DNA from: Humibacillus sp. DSM 29435
GTDB lineage: Bacteria > Actinomycetota > Actinomycetes > Actinomycetales > Dermatophilaceae
Direction: 5' to 3'
Assembly: GCF_001758225.1 (NCBI RefSeq)
Contig: NZ_MAST01000009.1
Location: 1-64,000, forward strand
DNA: 64,000 bases
Part shown: one piece after another, positions 1 through 9,238 of the stretch
Numbering within the stretch: the first letter of the stretch is position 1
Layout: each line of letters begins with the position of its first letter
Position numbers and translations under genes: made by a program
The notes under the pieces: model-generated
Seen by the model: only the letters and a program-made list of their open reading frames with translations
Told to the model about the DNA's origin: nothing
Databases searched by the model: none

Positions 1-145
1 CACTGCTCGACCTCGATCGTGGCCGTCAGCCGGGGGCGTCCTCAACGCGGCATGATCGGTAAACCCATCGCCTGGGGCGGGACGGGACCAGACCTCGGAC
101 GGCCTTGGGCACTCTGGCGCTCACTTAACCTGGGCGACCCAAGAT
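1..145. other. No gene recognised at the left edge
   Basis: No open frame here has recognisable protein-like content. The stretch lies downstream of the sensor kinase gene that ends at 146 on the minus strand, so it is probably 3' flanking sequence. Confidence 0.4.
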
Positions 146-1660
146 TCAGTTGGGCGGCTGAATGGCGTTGCCCTGGTCGATACGCGTCTTGGGAAGGCGC
201 GTGGCCCGGTCAGCGGTGGGGGTTTTGAGGACCATTTCGGTGCCGGGCGATCGTTCGCTGATCGCAAGTGTGCCCCCATGTCGTTCGGCGATGCGTCGGG
301 CAATGGATAGCCCGAGACCTGCACCCCCGCCTTCGACGGTTCGGGCGTGGTCCAGGCGCACGAAGCGTTGGAAGACCGTCTCGCGGTCCGTCTCGGGAAT
401 GCTGGCTCCGTCATTCCAAATCGTCACTTGCACGGTGGGTGTGCTTGTTCCTCGTCCACAGACCTCAACTCGAATCTCGAGCTCGTGCTCGGCGTGACGG
501 GCCGCGTTATTGACAAGGTTGAGGAGCAGCCGTTCGAGGTCGGGACGATCACCGAGCAATAAGGCCTGCTCAACGTGAACAGTGAGGTGGAGGCCCGGGG
601 TGCGGAGTGGATCGATGATTGCGGCCATGACCTCGGCCAGGTCAACGGTCGTGCGTCGATTGAGGTCAACGTCACCTTCGAGACGTGCGAGCAGGAGCAG
701 GTCTTCAGCGAGTCGCTCGAGCCGTCGCGCCTGTCGCAATAGCGTGTGTGTTGTCAAGGCGAAGTCGGCCCCGCTCGGGTAGCGCTCAGCGACCTCCGCT
801 ACTGCGATCATGGTGGCGATCGGACTACGTAGCTCGTGCGCGGCATCGGCTACGAAAACCTTTTGGCGGGCGTCGGAGGCGTCGATGCGGCCAAGGAGCC
901 CGTTGAGCGTGCGGGCTAGAGACTGCACCTCGTCCCGGGTAGCCGGTTCCTGCACGGAGCGTCCTAGGACGTCGGCTCGCACCTCCTCGACACGTCGTCG
1001 CAAGTGCTCGACGGGCCGCAGGGCTAACCCGACCGCGAACCAAACGACGAGGCCGATCGTGAGTAGGGCGCCTGGTACGAGCGTCGCGAGCACGTGCCGG
1101 GTGAGGGTCAGGAGTCCGGTGTCGGCGAACGGTGCGGTAAACACCTCCACTCGTACGGTCGTTCGCGCGGGCAGCCCCACCGCAGCAGCTTGAGCTGTCC
1201 CGAGCTCGGCAAAGGTGGCGACACCGAGCGCTACCTCGCCGGCGTGCTGGGCTGGTGTCGCCGACTCTGGGAGCTGAATCGACACTTGACGCAGGCGAGT
1301 CGACTTTTGAGAGGTGATCATGCCCTCGGGGTCCCATTCTCCTCCCGGGATCGCCTGACCGGCGCCGTAGACCCGAAGCTCCTCGCTCGAGGCCACCAGC
1401 TGCCGGTTTCTGGTGGAGACCTGGTACGGCAGCGGCGCCTGAAACTCAAGCGGCAGGAGACCATCAGTCAGCAGGCTCGCTATGCCCTGGAGTTCCAGCA
1501 CAGCCGAGGCCTGCACGGCACGGTCCTGTACCGACTCGATGCCCCGGTAAGCGAGAACGGCCGCCGTGCCTGCGAGCAGGCCCGTAGCTATCAGGGCAAC
1601 CGTGGTGATGCGGCGCCGAGTATGACCCCCGGTGGCAGCCCATGACCGCCGTCTAGTCAT
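146..1660 (-). CDS. Two-component sensor histidine kinase
   Basis: Membrane sensor kinase of 504 aa that should autophosphorylate and pass phosphate to the response regulator encoded just upstream. Hydrophobic segments lie near residues 18-39 and 191-214, with about 150 residues of extracytoplasmic sensor between them. A HAMP-like linker (RPVEHLRRRV, about 215) follows, then the HisKA motif AAHELRSP with the phosphoacceptor at H275, the N box NLVNNAARHA and the G box GGGAGLGLSIARR. The start overlaps the stop of the regulator gene by 8 bp, so the two are co-transcribed and probably translationally coupled. The stimulus cannot be read from the sequence. Confidence 0.93.
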   Translation of the reverse strand: MTRRRSWAATGGHTRRRITTVALIATGLLAGTAAVLAYRGIESVQDRAVQASAVLELQGIASLLTDGLLPLEFQAPLPYQVSTRNRQLVASSEELRVYGAGQAIPGGEWDPEGMITSQKSTRLRQVSIQLPESATPAQHAGEVALGVATFAELGTAQAAAVGLPARTTVRVEVFTAPFADTGLLTLTRHVLATLVPGALLTIGLVVWFAVGLALRPVEHLRRRVEEVRADVLGRSVQEPATRDEVQSLARTLNGLLGRIDASDARQKVFVADAAHELRSPIATMIAVAEVAERYPSGADFALTTHTLLRQARRLERLAEDLLLLARLEGDVDLNRRTTVDLAEVMAAIIDPLRTPGLHLTVHVEQALLLGDRPDLERLLLNLVNNAARHAEHELEIRVEVCGRGTSTPTVQVTIWNDGASIPETDRETVFQRFVRLDHARTVEGGGAGLGLSIARRIAERHGGTLAISERSPGTEMVLKTPTADRATRLPKTRIDQGNAIQPPN

Positions 1661-2336
1661 GACGTCGCCGCGAGTCGTCCATCAACCGGTAGCCCGACCC
1701 TCGCACCGTCTCGATCGACGTGCGGGCGAACGGAGTGTCAACCTTGCGTCGCAGGGCAAGTATCCGGGCCTCGACGAGGTTAGGTGTGGCCGGCACGTCG
1801 GGCCACAGCTCCGCGAGGATGCGGTCCTTCGCGACGGGTTCGTCGGGGTGGCGGGCGAGTAACTCGAGCAACGCAAATTCCATCCGGGTCAGGGCGATCT
1901 GAGTCTCACCTCGAAGGCAGGTTCGGCTGAGCAGGTGAAGATGGAGGTCCCCGACGCTGAGCTGTCCCTTCGAAGATGAGGCCCTGCGGATCAGCGCACG
2001 AAGCCGTGCGAGCAACACGGTGAACGTGAACGGCTTCGACAAGAAGTCGTCGGCCCCAGTATCTAGAGCATCGGCGTGGTCGTAGTCGCCGGTCTTGGCC
2101 GTGAGCACAATTATGGGCACCGTGACACCAGCGGCTCTGAGTTTTTCGATAACGGAGTACCCATTGAGGTGGGGAAGCATGAGGTCGAGCACGATCGCGT
2201 CGTAGTCGCCGTGGAGGCCTAGTTGCACGGCGGTCAGCCCATCCGGTGCCACGTCGACGGAGTAGCCCTCGGCCCCGAGACCGACCTTAAGAGCAGTCGC
2301 GAGGTCGGGCTCGTCTTCGGCGACCAGGATCCACAT
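1653..2336 (-). CDS. OmpR/PhoB-family response regulator
   Basis: Response regulator of 227 aa, the normal length for this family. The receiver domain has the acidic pair AEDE at the N terminus, the phosphorylated aspartate D51 in VLDLMLP, the conserved T/K pair LTAK and SKPF, and then a winged-helix DNA-binding domain (about 125-220) ending in TVRGSGYRL, typical of OmpR-type regulators. It is the first gene of the regulator-kinase pair. The regulon is unknown. Confidence 0.95.
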   Translation of the reverse strand: MWILVAEDEPDLATALKVGLGAEGYSVDVAPDGLTAVQLGLHGDYDAIVLDLMLPHLNGYSVIEKLRAAGVTVPIIVLTAKTGDYDHADALDTGADDFLSKPFTFTVLLARLRALIRRASSSKGQLSVGDLHLHLLSRTCLRGETQIALTRMEFALLELLARHPDEPVAKDRILAELWPDVPATPNLVEARILALRRKVDTPFARTSIETVRGSGYRLMDDSRRRHD

Positions 2337-2340
2337 GAGG

Positions 2341-3690
2341 TCAGTATTTCGCGGGAGACGTGCCGGTTCGGTCGACGCTTGAGCCGCACGAGGAATGATC
2401 GACTATTGAAGAGGTGGCAGGCTCCCAGGAAAGACCTCGATTCTGCGCTGTGCTGTCCCCCTGGTGCGGGCGCGCGTGACCAGGGAGGACGAACACCACC
2501 AGGCTGGCCAGTCCCAGTAGAAGGTAGGTGTCGGCCAAAACCTTGACCAGCACGGGGCTGAGGTATTCCCGACCGTCGCCTGCGGGTGGGAAACGCACGA
2601 CCCACCCGATCACCGCGCCGCCCCAGGCCACCCCCAGACCAAACGACAGCCGATGGAGCAGCGTGCGCGACTGACCGAGCGTTCCCCGAGAGAACGAGAT
2701 CAGCCACGGCACCAGCAGCACTACCCACACCCAGTGATGGCTCCACGAGATCGGTGACACGAGTGGGCCTGCCACCGCTGCGGCGAGAAGGGCACCGACG
2801 GCATCGGTGCGCACCAGGCAGCGCACCGCCTGACTTGCGAGAGCCACCACGATCAAGCAGAGCAGAACGCGCACCAGGGGAACACCCCCGGGACCGCTCG
2901 CGCGCCAGAGGCCCCCCTCAATGGATTGATTACCCGCGTAGGCCACTCCACCCACACGATCGGCATCCCACAACGCGCCCATCCAGAAAGTCAGGGCCGA
3001 CTGCGGCACCACGAGGATCGGGAGCCCAACACCGAGCATGACGGTCACGACAGATCGCCGCACCGTAGCCCAGTCGCCCCAGAGCAGAGGCAGGAGCAGG
3101 AAGATGGCCGGGGTCACCTTGATGCCAATAGCCAGACCGAGGAGAACCCCAGACCAGCGCCCGCTAACCACCAACAAGTCGGCCACGACCAAGGCCGCCA
3201 ACACCAGATTGACCTGTCCGAACCCGACTGTGGCCGCGACGGGTTCGGCCGCAGCTGCGGCCAGCACCAACGCGGCCGTAGGCACACGCTGCAAGCGAGG
3301 CATGTCGTGGCGGGCAAACACGTCGCGGCGCACCACGACAACCAGAAAGTAGAGCGAGGCAAAGGACAACGCGGTGAAGACGATGGTTGCCACCAGAGGC
3401 GGGACCGCCGCCAGCGGCACAAAGAGCAAAGCCGACAGCGGAGGGTAAGTGAACGGCAGAGCCCGGGCCGAGCTCACATAAATCTGATCGAAACCACTGA
3501 GCACGCCCTGGCCACCCCGGCGGTACACCTCAAGGTCCACCGGTAGTTTGAACCACGAAACCAGCAGGGTCGCCGCGGTCAAACCGACAACTACACCGAC
3601 AGCGAGAAAGACCTCGCGCGCCACCGGGCGCCGAACAGTTGCGGGGACCACAGGTAGCGTTTGGGCCGGTGGTGCAAGTCCAGCTGACAT
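2341..3690 (-). CDS. GT87-type polyprenol-phosphate mannosyltransferase-like membrane protein
   Basis: Polytopic membrane protein of about 449 aa with roughly ten hydrophobic segments and the early motif VDLEVYRRGG, matching GT87 (formerly DUF2029) glycosyltransferases. These use polyprenol-phosphate sugars to elongate envelope glycolipids or glycans. The early VDLEVY acidic residue is the likely catalytic base by family analogy. I place the start at the ATG at 3690 (MSAGLAPPAQ) because GGGGAG lies 10 nt upstream; a start at 3741 is also open. The gene ends 4 bp before the regulator start, so it may be co-transcribed with the two-component genes. Confidence 0.8.
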   Translation of the reverse strand: MSAGLAPPAQTLPVVPATVRRPVAREVFLAVGVVVGLTAATLLVSWFKLPVDLEVYRRGGQGVLSGFDQIYVSSARALPFTYPPLSALLFVPLAAVPPLVATIVFTALSFASLYFLVVVVRRDVFARHDMPRLQRVPTAALVLAAAAAEPVAATVGFGQVNLVLAALVVADLLVVSGRWSGVLLGLAIGIKVTPAIFLLLPLLWGDWATVRRSVVTVMLGVGLPILVVPQSALTFWMGALWDADRVGGVAYAGNQSIEGGLWRASGPGGVPLVRVLLCLIVVALASQAVRCLVRTDAVGALLAAAVAGPLVSPISWSHHWVWVVLLVPWLISFSRGTLGQSRTLLHRLSFGLGVAWGGAVIGWVVRFPPAGDGREYLSPVLVKVLADTYLLLGLASLVVFVLPGHARPHQGDSTAQNRGLSWEPATSSIVDHSSCGSSVDRTGTSPAKY

Positions 3691-3741
3691 CTTTGCGGTT
3701 CTCCCCGATTCTCGGCCCGGCAACTGCGCGCGGCGAAACAT

Positions 3742-4344
3742 GTGCGCCGCAAGTCATCAGCCTCCCGTCAGGGCAACACGCCAACCTGATGCCACCTGAT
3801 CGGAATGTCAGGCAACGCTTCAGGAGTGCCGTGCAGGGCCGACCCACGAGGGCAATGGAGCCGGCGCAATGCGACACCATTCGCTAGGTCCGCTCAGTGG
3901 TTACTGGCCCGCCGAACTGAAGCACTTTCGAGCGGCTTTCACGGCACCTGGCCGTCGTTGCACCGCACCGCCTGCCGGAGGGTCAGGGCCAAATCTCTCG
4001 GACGTCAATGCACGTCACGCGAGGACCCAATCCAACGTCCGCACATCGGCATGAGAGTGAAACCAGCGGTAGGTGGCGAAACCCACTCTCTGGGTGTGAT
4101 GTGACCTCCAGCTGGCGCGTCGTCGGGCACCTGCCTGGGGGTAGCCCGGAGCCCAAACCTTCAACCTCAACTTCCTTCTTTGGGCCGGCTCGTGCTCAGC
4201 ACCTGGCCGAAAGTCTCAAAGTCCGTTGCAGTTGGTCTCAAAGTCTCAGGAATACTGACAAGTAAGTCTCACGAGTCTCAATCTCCGTTGCAAAACCGGC
4301 TCCACGTCTCAAAATCCCTCCTGCCGGACATGACAGCTGACACG
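3742..4344. other. Intergenic stretch without a convincing gene
   Basis: About 600 bp with only short frames of unlikely composition. It is less GC-rich than its neighbours near 4180-4320, where a cluster of GTCTCA repeats sits (separate entry). It may be the scar of a lost mobile element or gene. Confidence 0.4.
4213..4311. repeat. Cluster of GTCTCA short repeats
   Basis: Six copies of GTCTCA begin at 4213, 4235, 4243, 4266, 4275 and 4306, and CCGTTGCA occurs at 4223 and 4285. Two longer imperfect copies (AGTCTCAA, 2-3 variable bases, CCGTTGCA) are about 62 bp apart. Repeats of this kind are seen at transposon ends or recombinase binding sites, but no element is visible beside them. Confidence 0.6.
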
Positions 4345-5616
4345 TCAGGCCTGGGTGCGTAGGTACCGACCGAAGTGCGGAACGGTGAAGGCGATCTGCC
4401 CTCGTACTCCTGAGTAGATCAGGCCCTTTTTGATCAGGGCATCCCGGGCGGGTGAGAGCGACTGCGGCTTGCGACCCAGCACGTCCGCCACAGCCGAGGT
4501 AGGCACCGCGTCGCGCTCACCACCAGAGTCAGAGGCCGCTTGCTCAACCCGGCCGTTCGGGTCAGCAACAGAGCCCGAAGCATCAGCACCCCCTGAGATC
4601 GAGTTCAGCAGAGCGGCATCCGCCATGGCGCGCAGGTACTCCCGCTCGGCCGGTGTGGCGCGCTCGAAGCGCGAGCCGAAGAAGCCGACCGCCAGCTCGG
4701 ACTCAGCCTCCGGCGCCGCGACCCGGATGTCGTCGCGCGTGACCGGTGAGGTCGGTGCGACGTCCCAGACGACCTTGCCGTAGGCCTGGATGAAGTAGGG
4801 GTAGCCGGCCGTGACGGCATACATCTCGTCGAGCGCGTCGGGAGTGAACGAACAGCCCTCCTCTGAGGCAGGGCCCACGAGGGCGCGATCGGCTGCCTCG
4901 CGAGGTAGTCGGTCGATGCGTGAGTAGCGAAACAGCCTCTCGGAGTATGACTTCGAGGCTGAGAGCACCGCCGGCAGATGCGGTAGGCCGGCGCCGACGA
5001 CGATCACGGGCAGGCCCGACTGGGAGATCTCGTGGCAGGCCGCACACATGGCCGACACGTCGTCGGGGTGCAGGTCTTGCATCTCGTCGATGAAGAACGC
5101 GATGCCCTTGCCCACGTCGGCCGCCAGCCCACCGATGTCGGTGAAGAGCTCGACCAGGTCGATCTCGATGTCGCCCGAGTCGGCGCGGCCGGTCACCGCG
5201 GGAACGTCGATGCCCGGCTGCCATCTCTCGCGCAGCTTCGCGTTGGTCGGGGCGTCACGCTGCGAGAACGATTTGATGATGCCGAGCACCTGGTCGACGT
5301 CTTCGCCTCGCGGGTGCCCCAGCTCGCGCACCGCCTGGTGGGCGGCGGCGGCCAGCGGCCGACGCAGGCGCTGGTCGGGGCGCGCTTCGAACTTGCCGGT
5401 TCCCCACGACGCGCGCACGGCCGACGAGCGCAGGGCGTTGAGCAGCACCGTCTTGCCCACCCCTCGCAGCCCGGTCAGCACGATCGAGCGTTCGGAGCGG
5501 CCGCGCGCGATGCGCTCGAGCACGACGTCGAAGGCGCGCAGCTGCTCGTCGCGCCCCGCCAGCTCGGGCGGGCGCTGGCCGGCGCCGGGGGCGTAGGGGT
5601 TGGTGATCGGGTCCAC
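4345..5616 (-). CDS. AAA-family ATP-binding protein
   Basis: ATPase of 423 aa. The Walker A motif GLRGVGKT lies near residue 50, Walker B is GIAFFIDEMQDL (about 170), and IVVGAGLPHLP resembles a sensor-1 segment. This is the pattern of ORC/Cdc6- or STAND-like orphan ATPases of actinobacteria. The C-terminal third is a winged-helix-like region (DVLGRKPQSLSPARDALIKKG) that may bind DNA. The start is a GTG with no ribosome-binding site, but TACCGT lies 6 nt upstream, so the transcript is probably leaderless. The gene is monocistronic and divergent from the lipoprotein gene at 5780. The cellular role is unknown. Confidence 0.8.
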   Translation of the reverse strand: MDPITNPYAPGAGQRPPELAGRDEQLRAFDVVLERIARGRSERSIVLTGLRGVGKTVLLNALRSSAVRASWGTGKFEARPDQRLRRPLAAAAHQAVRELGHPRGEDVDQVLGIIKSFSQRDAPTNAKLRERWQPGIDVPAVTGRADSGDIEIDLVELFTDIGGLAADVGKGIAFFIDEMQDLHPDDVSAMCAACHEISQSGLPVIVVGAGLPHLPAVLSASKSYSERLFRYSRIDRLPREAADRALVGPASEEGCSFTPDALDEMYAVTAGYPYFIQAYGKVVWDVAPTSPVTRDDIRVAAPEAESELAVGFFGSRFERATPAEREYLRAMADAALLNSISGGADASGSVADPNGRVEQAASDSGGERDAVPTSAVADVLGRKPQSLSPARDALIKKGLIYSGVRGQIAFTVPHFGRYLRTQA

Positions 5617-5779
5617 GATCGCACGGTATACGCCGATCTAGTCGATTCCCGAGAGAAGCGCATACAGCGGCATCGGCGTGTCGCCCAGCCGTGGGTCACC
5701 AATCCAAGACGGCCACCGCTCCGAACCGCAGACACCTGCCCATTCACTCCGCCCACGCGTCCACTGCACGGGAGCCGCC

Positions 5780-7225
5780 ATGCGACAAGTACGGAACGCC
5801 ACCATCGCTGCCGCCTCCGTGGTGACCTGTTTCGCCTTCGTGGCGTGCACCTCGGAATCCCCGAAGCAGCTGGGCGGTCAGGACGTCACCGACCTCGCCG
5901 GCTCTCTCGACTACATCAGCGCGCGGTGGAGGGCCACGTTGGCCGGGCTGGGCCCGTCGGCGAACCTGCCTGCCGGCGCTCGCTGCTACGTCGAGGGCGC
6001 CGGCGGGCAGGCCCTCGGCAGCAGCGTCATCTGCGGCCCGGTCAGGCTCGCCGGCGACGGCGAGACCACCTGGCAGTCGCACGCCGTGGTCGGGTCGAAC
6101 ACCCCTGCAGGAGTGCGGCTCGTGCTGGCCGGCGGTGACGCCAACAGCGCGGCCCCGACCTTTCGCCCGGGGGCCGACGTCGGCCGCTCCTCGAACTTCG
6201 TCGACGCCGACGGTGTGCCAGTGCCCTTGGATCTCAACCTCGACCCTCCGGCCCTCGACCAGGCGGCCCCCGACGACCCGCAGCCGATGGCCGAGACCTT
6301 CGCCGACGGCACCCCGATCACCGTTCGCACACCCTCCGGCCCGGTTTCGCTCTCGGTCGCGCTCACTCCCGATGACATCGGGCCCGCGAGCCAGCAGCTC
6401 GCTCCGCCCACCAAAGGCTCGTTCGTGCTCGTGGCCGGCACCGACCTGCCGGATGCCGCTGCCGACGACGCCGACGTCTCCGTCGTCGTGAGCCACGACG
6501 GCAAGAGCGTCACCCTCCCCGTCGACCAGCTGGCCGGTGGAGTGTCGGTCGGCTTGGCCAAGGGCTCCGGGCCGGTGACGATCGGAGTCGGCTATGACGG
6601 TCTGGTCCAGCGCTTCGACGCTACGAACGGCCGGCGCCTCGGAAACCCGGCCGCGTCTCTCTACGACGGAATCGGCGACACGATCGCGGCCTCCTGCCCC
6701 GCCGTGGAGCCTGGAACGGTCGACGCATCAACGGTATCGGCAGGAGACACGAAGACCGGCAGCGCAGCAGGGGGATGGGAACAACGGTTTCACTGCGACG
6801 TCGTGGTGAACCGCAGCTCGTACCTGCCCGCCCCACCCAACGGCTCGCCGCGAACCGTGCAGGGTTGGGCCGGCGAGGGCCAGACCTGGGCCGTGGTGTC
6901 GATCGAGGCCGACGAGCAGACGGCCTGGGTTCGCGACGGCAAGCTCACGCAGTTCACGCCCACCTACTTCTCTTTCGGCACCCGGTTGCGGGTCGACGGT
7001 GTCGAACACGCGCCCCGGCAGCTCTACGTCGAGCAGGCCGACAAGGGCAACCCGGCCCGTGTGACCGCCATCTTCCAGGTGCCCGCCGGGCAGCGCTCGA
7101 TGGCCCTGAGCTCGTTCGTCACCACGAACCTCACGCGTCCAGCCTCTACCGACGGCATCCCGACGTCCGGGGCGTTCACCTATCCGGCCGACGCCACGTT
7201 CACCTTCGGCGGCGCCATCGGGTGA
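5780..7225 (+). CDS. Putative secreted lipoprotein
   Basis: Hypothetical lipoprotein of 481 aa. The N terminus MRQVRNATIAAASVV is followed by a lipobox FVAC, so the mature protein would be anchored at about C23 on the outer face of the membrane. I chose ATG 5780, with GGAGCC upstream, over the open start at 5678 because it places the signal peptide at the N terminus. The rest is soluble, acidic and beta-rich, with several cysteines, and was not matched to a known family. It is divergent from the AAA ATPase gene. Confidence 0.75.
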   Translation: MRQVRNATIAAASVVTCFAFVACTSESPKQLGGQDVTDLAGSLDYISARWRATLAGLGPSANLPAGARCYVEGAGGQALGSSVICGPVRLAGDGETTWQSHAVVGSNTPAGVRLVLAGGDANSAAPTFRPGADVGRSSNFVDADGVPVPLDLNLDPPALDQAAPDDPQPMAETFADGTPITVRTPSGPVSLSVALTPDDIGPASQQLAPPTKGSFVLVAGTDLPDAAADDADVSVVVSHDGKSVTLPVDQLAGGVSVGLAKGSGPVTIGVGYDGLVQRFDATNGRRLGNPAASLYDGIGDTIAASCPAVEPGTVDASTVSAGDTKTGSAAGGWEQRFHCDVVVNRSSYLPAPPNGSPRTVQGWAGEGQTWAVVSIEADEQTAWVRDGKLTQFTPTYFSFGTRLRVDGVEHAPRQLYVEQADKGNPARVTAIFQVPAGQRSMALSSFVTTNLTRPASTDGIPTSGAFTYPADATFTFGGAIG

Positions 7226-7389
7226 GCCGGCTCCGAGCGCTTCAGGATCGCCGACCTTCGACCGGATGCCGTCCGCCGCCGCAGAGCGGCGGGCAGGTGC
7301 CCGGTTGGGGCCGGTTGCGGCAAGTTGGGGCGGGTTGTTGAGCTTATGTCGTAGCCGAACCAGCACCACCGACCCAGGGCAAAGAAGAA

Positions 7390-7431
7390 GCGCCGTTCCG
7401 CACGGTCAGGGGTGGTCATGCGGAACGGCGC
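7390..7431. terminator. Bidirectional intrinsic-type hairpin
   Basis: Perfect 13-bp inverted repeat (GCGCCGTTCCGCA and its complement, 7390-7402 and 7419-7431) with a 16-nt loop. It lies between the convergent lipoprotein and pyridoxal kinase genes and so can terminate both. Purines precede it (AAAGAAGAA), which gives a U-rich tail for transcripts coming from the minus strand. Confidence 0.8.
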
Positions 7432-7464
7432 GACCCGACTATAACGCGCTTGGTCGTGCAGACG

Positions 7465-8313
7465 TCAACGAATCGAGAAAACCTCGGAGGTTTCCGGTGG
7501 GTGGGCGATGGAGTCCTGCGCCTCGATGAGGAGCATCTCCTCCGAGCCACTCGCGTACGTCTTCTCGAGCACCGCGTACATGGTGGCGGCAGTGCGTGCC
7601 AGGGCCACCTTCGGACCGTCGGTGAGGTGGTGGGCGAGGAACACCGCTGCAGTCACGTCTCCGCCGCCCCGCACCGTCATGGGCAACAGCGGGGTCGACA
7701 CGATCCACGCCCCATCGTCAGTCACACACGCCATGGAGATGACGCCGTCGGGTGTGTCGTCGACCAGCACGCTCGTCACGAGCACGACCCCGGGGCCCTT
7801 GGCGCGCAGCTCGTCGGCGGCGGCGAGCAGGTCGTCGCGCGTGCGCAACGTGCGTCCCACGAGGTACTCGAGCTCGAACTGGTTGGGCGTGACGATGTCG
7901 GCGTGCGGCACGACCGCGTCGCGCAGGAACTCCGGGATTCCCTCGCGCACGAAGAAACCTCGTCCGACATCGCCCATCACCGGGTCACAGCAGTAGATCG
8001 CGGCCGGGTTGGCCGCCTTGACGCGCGCCACCGCGTCGAGCACGACGTCGGCCACCGGTTCGGCGCCGAGGTAGCCCGACAGCACCGCGTCGATGCTCGG
8101 GAACGCGCCCCGTTCGTCCACCCCGTTGATCACCTCGGCCACGTCGGCGGGTGCGATTAGCGGCCCCCGCGTCGACCCGTAGCCGGTGTGGTTCGAGAAG
8201 GTGACGGTGAGCACGGGGTAGACCTCGTGCCCCAGACGCTGCAACGGGAACACGGCGGCCGAGTTGCCCGCGTGCCCGTAGGCTACGTGGGACTGGATCG
8301 AGAGGATCTTCAC
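7465..8313 (-). CDS. pdxY: Pyridoxal kinase
   Basis: Ribokinase-like pyridoxal kinase of 282 aa, which phosphorylates pyridoxal to pyridoxal 5'-phosphate in the vitamin B6 salvage pathway. The N terminus KILSIQSHVAYGHAGNSAA is characteristic of PdxY/PdxK, as is SNHTGYG. YCCDPVMGD sits in the middle, and the C-terminal GGGD (usually GTGD) carries the catalytic aspartate. The start is a GTG without a ribosome-binding site, but TATTCT lies 7 nt upstream, so leaderless translation is likely. It is divergent from the rhodanese gene. Confidence 0.92.
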   Translation of the reverse strand: MKILSIQSHVAYGHAGNSAAVFPLQRLGHEVYPVLTVTFSNHTGYGSTRGPLIAPADVAEVINGVDERGAFPSIDAVLSGYLGAEPVADVVLDAVARVKAANPAAIYCCDPVMGDVGRGFFVREGIPEFLRDAVVPHADIVTPNQFELEYLVGRTLRTRDDLLAAADELRAKGPGVVLVTSVLVDDTPDGVISMACVTDDGAWIVSTPLLPMTVRGGGDVTAAVFLAHHLTDGPKVALARTAATMYAVLEKTYASGSEEMLLIEAQDSIAHPPETSEVFSIR

Positions 8314-8388
8314 CAGGCTGAGAATAGTGCCGAACCTGAAGTGATTCGGCCCTGCCGTTCTTCAACGGTGCCGTGCGAAGATGGCCAC

Positions 8389-8715
8389 ATGAGCGAGATC
8401 CCCACGACGACGGTCCGAGATGTGGCTGACGACGCAGTCGTCATCGACGTTCGCGAGACCAACGAGTGGGTGGCCGGTCACGCCCCGGGCGCCATCCACA
8501 TCCCCCTCGGTGATCTGCCCGAACGTCTGGGCGATCTGCCGGACACCGACTCGGGGCCGGTCGCGGTGGTCTGCCGTAGTGGCGGCCGCTCCGGCCAGGC
8601 CGTCGCCTGGTTGACCCAACAGGGCTTCGACGTGGCGAACCTCGAGGGGGGCATGAAGGCATGGCACGCGGCCGGCAAGCCTCTCGCGGGCGGCGACGAC
8701 ACCCGCATCCTCTGA
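8389..8715 (+). CDS. Rhodanese-domain sulfurtransferase
   Basis: Single-domain rhodanese of 108 aa. The active-site loop VVCRSGGRS carries the persulfide-forming cysteine at C62, and the N-terminal VIDVRE and the HIPLG segment are typical. It probably transfers sulfane sulfur to a thiol acceptor or cyanide in the cytoplasm. The ATG at 8389 gives the normal domain length; the frame stays open upstream but that part antisense-overlaps pdxY. The DUF2752 gene follows after 16 bp. Confidence 0.9.
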   Translation: MSEIPTTTVRDVADDAVVIDVRETNEWVAGHAPGAIHIPLGDLPERLGDLPDTDSGPVAVVCRSGGRSGQAVAWLTQQGFDVANLEGGMKAWHAAGKPLAGGDDTRIL

Positions 8716-8731
8716 CGCCCTGCCTCGAGTG

Positions 8732-9196
8732 ATGGTCGAGCGAGCCGGTGCCGAGGCCCTCGGCGCGGCGTCGCTTCGTCGCGCCATCGCGCGCACCCCG
8801 TCCCTGACCGCCCCGGCTGTCGTAGCGGTCGTGGGCGCCGGGGCGTGCGTCTTCGTCGCCATGGCCGATCCGACCACCCCGGCCGGCGTCACCCCTTCGT
8901 GTCCGACGAAGGCGCTCTTCGGCGTCACCTGCCCGGGCTGCGGCACCGCACGCATGCTCTACTGCCTGCTCCGCGGCGACCTCGTCGGAGCGGCCCACTT
9001 CAACGCGGTCGCCCTGCTCGCCGTGCCCCTGCTGCTCTGGTCGTACCTCGCCTGGGTCTGGTCGAAGGCGAGGCGGAAGCCTCTTTCTCGGTGGCAGGAC
9101 TGGCGGTGGTCACCGGTGGTCGTGGCCGGGGTGCTGACCCTCTGGTTCGTGGTTCGGCTGCTGCCGATGGAACCGTTCGCCGCGCTGCGGGTCTGA
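8732..9196 (+). CDS. DUF2752 membrane protein
   Basis: Membrane protein of about 154 aa with three hydrophobic segments. The motif CPTKALFGVTCPGCGTARM, followed by a helix ending in an AHFNAVAL segment, is diagnostic of DUF2752, a family of unknown function. ATG 8732 is chosen; a GTG one codon upstream is equally possible. It follows the rhodanese gene closely and may be in the same transcript as the CD225 gene. Confidence 0.8.
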   Translation: MVERAGAEALGAASLRRAIARTPSLTAPAVVAVVGAGACVFVAMADPTTPAGVTPSCPTKALFGVTCPGCGTARMLYCLLRGDLVGAAHFNAVALLAVPLLLWSYLAWVWSKARRKPLSRWQDWRWSPVVVAGVLTLWFVVRLLPMEPFAALRV

Positions 9197-9238
9197 TCGT
9201 GACAACATCGAGCGCAACCCGAACAGACTGAGGACCCG

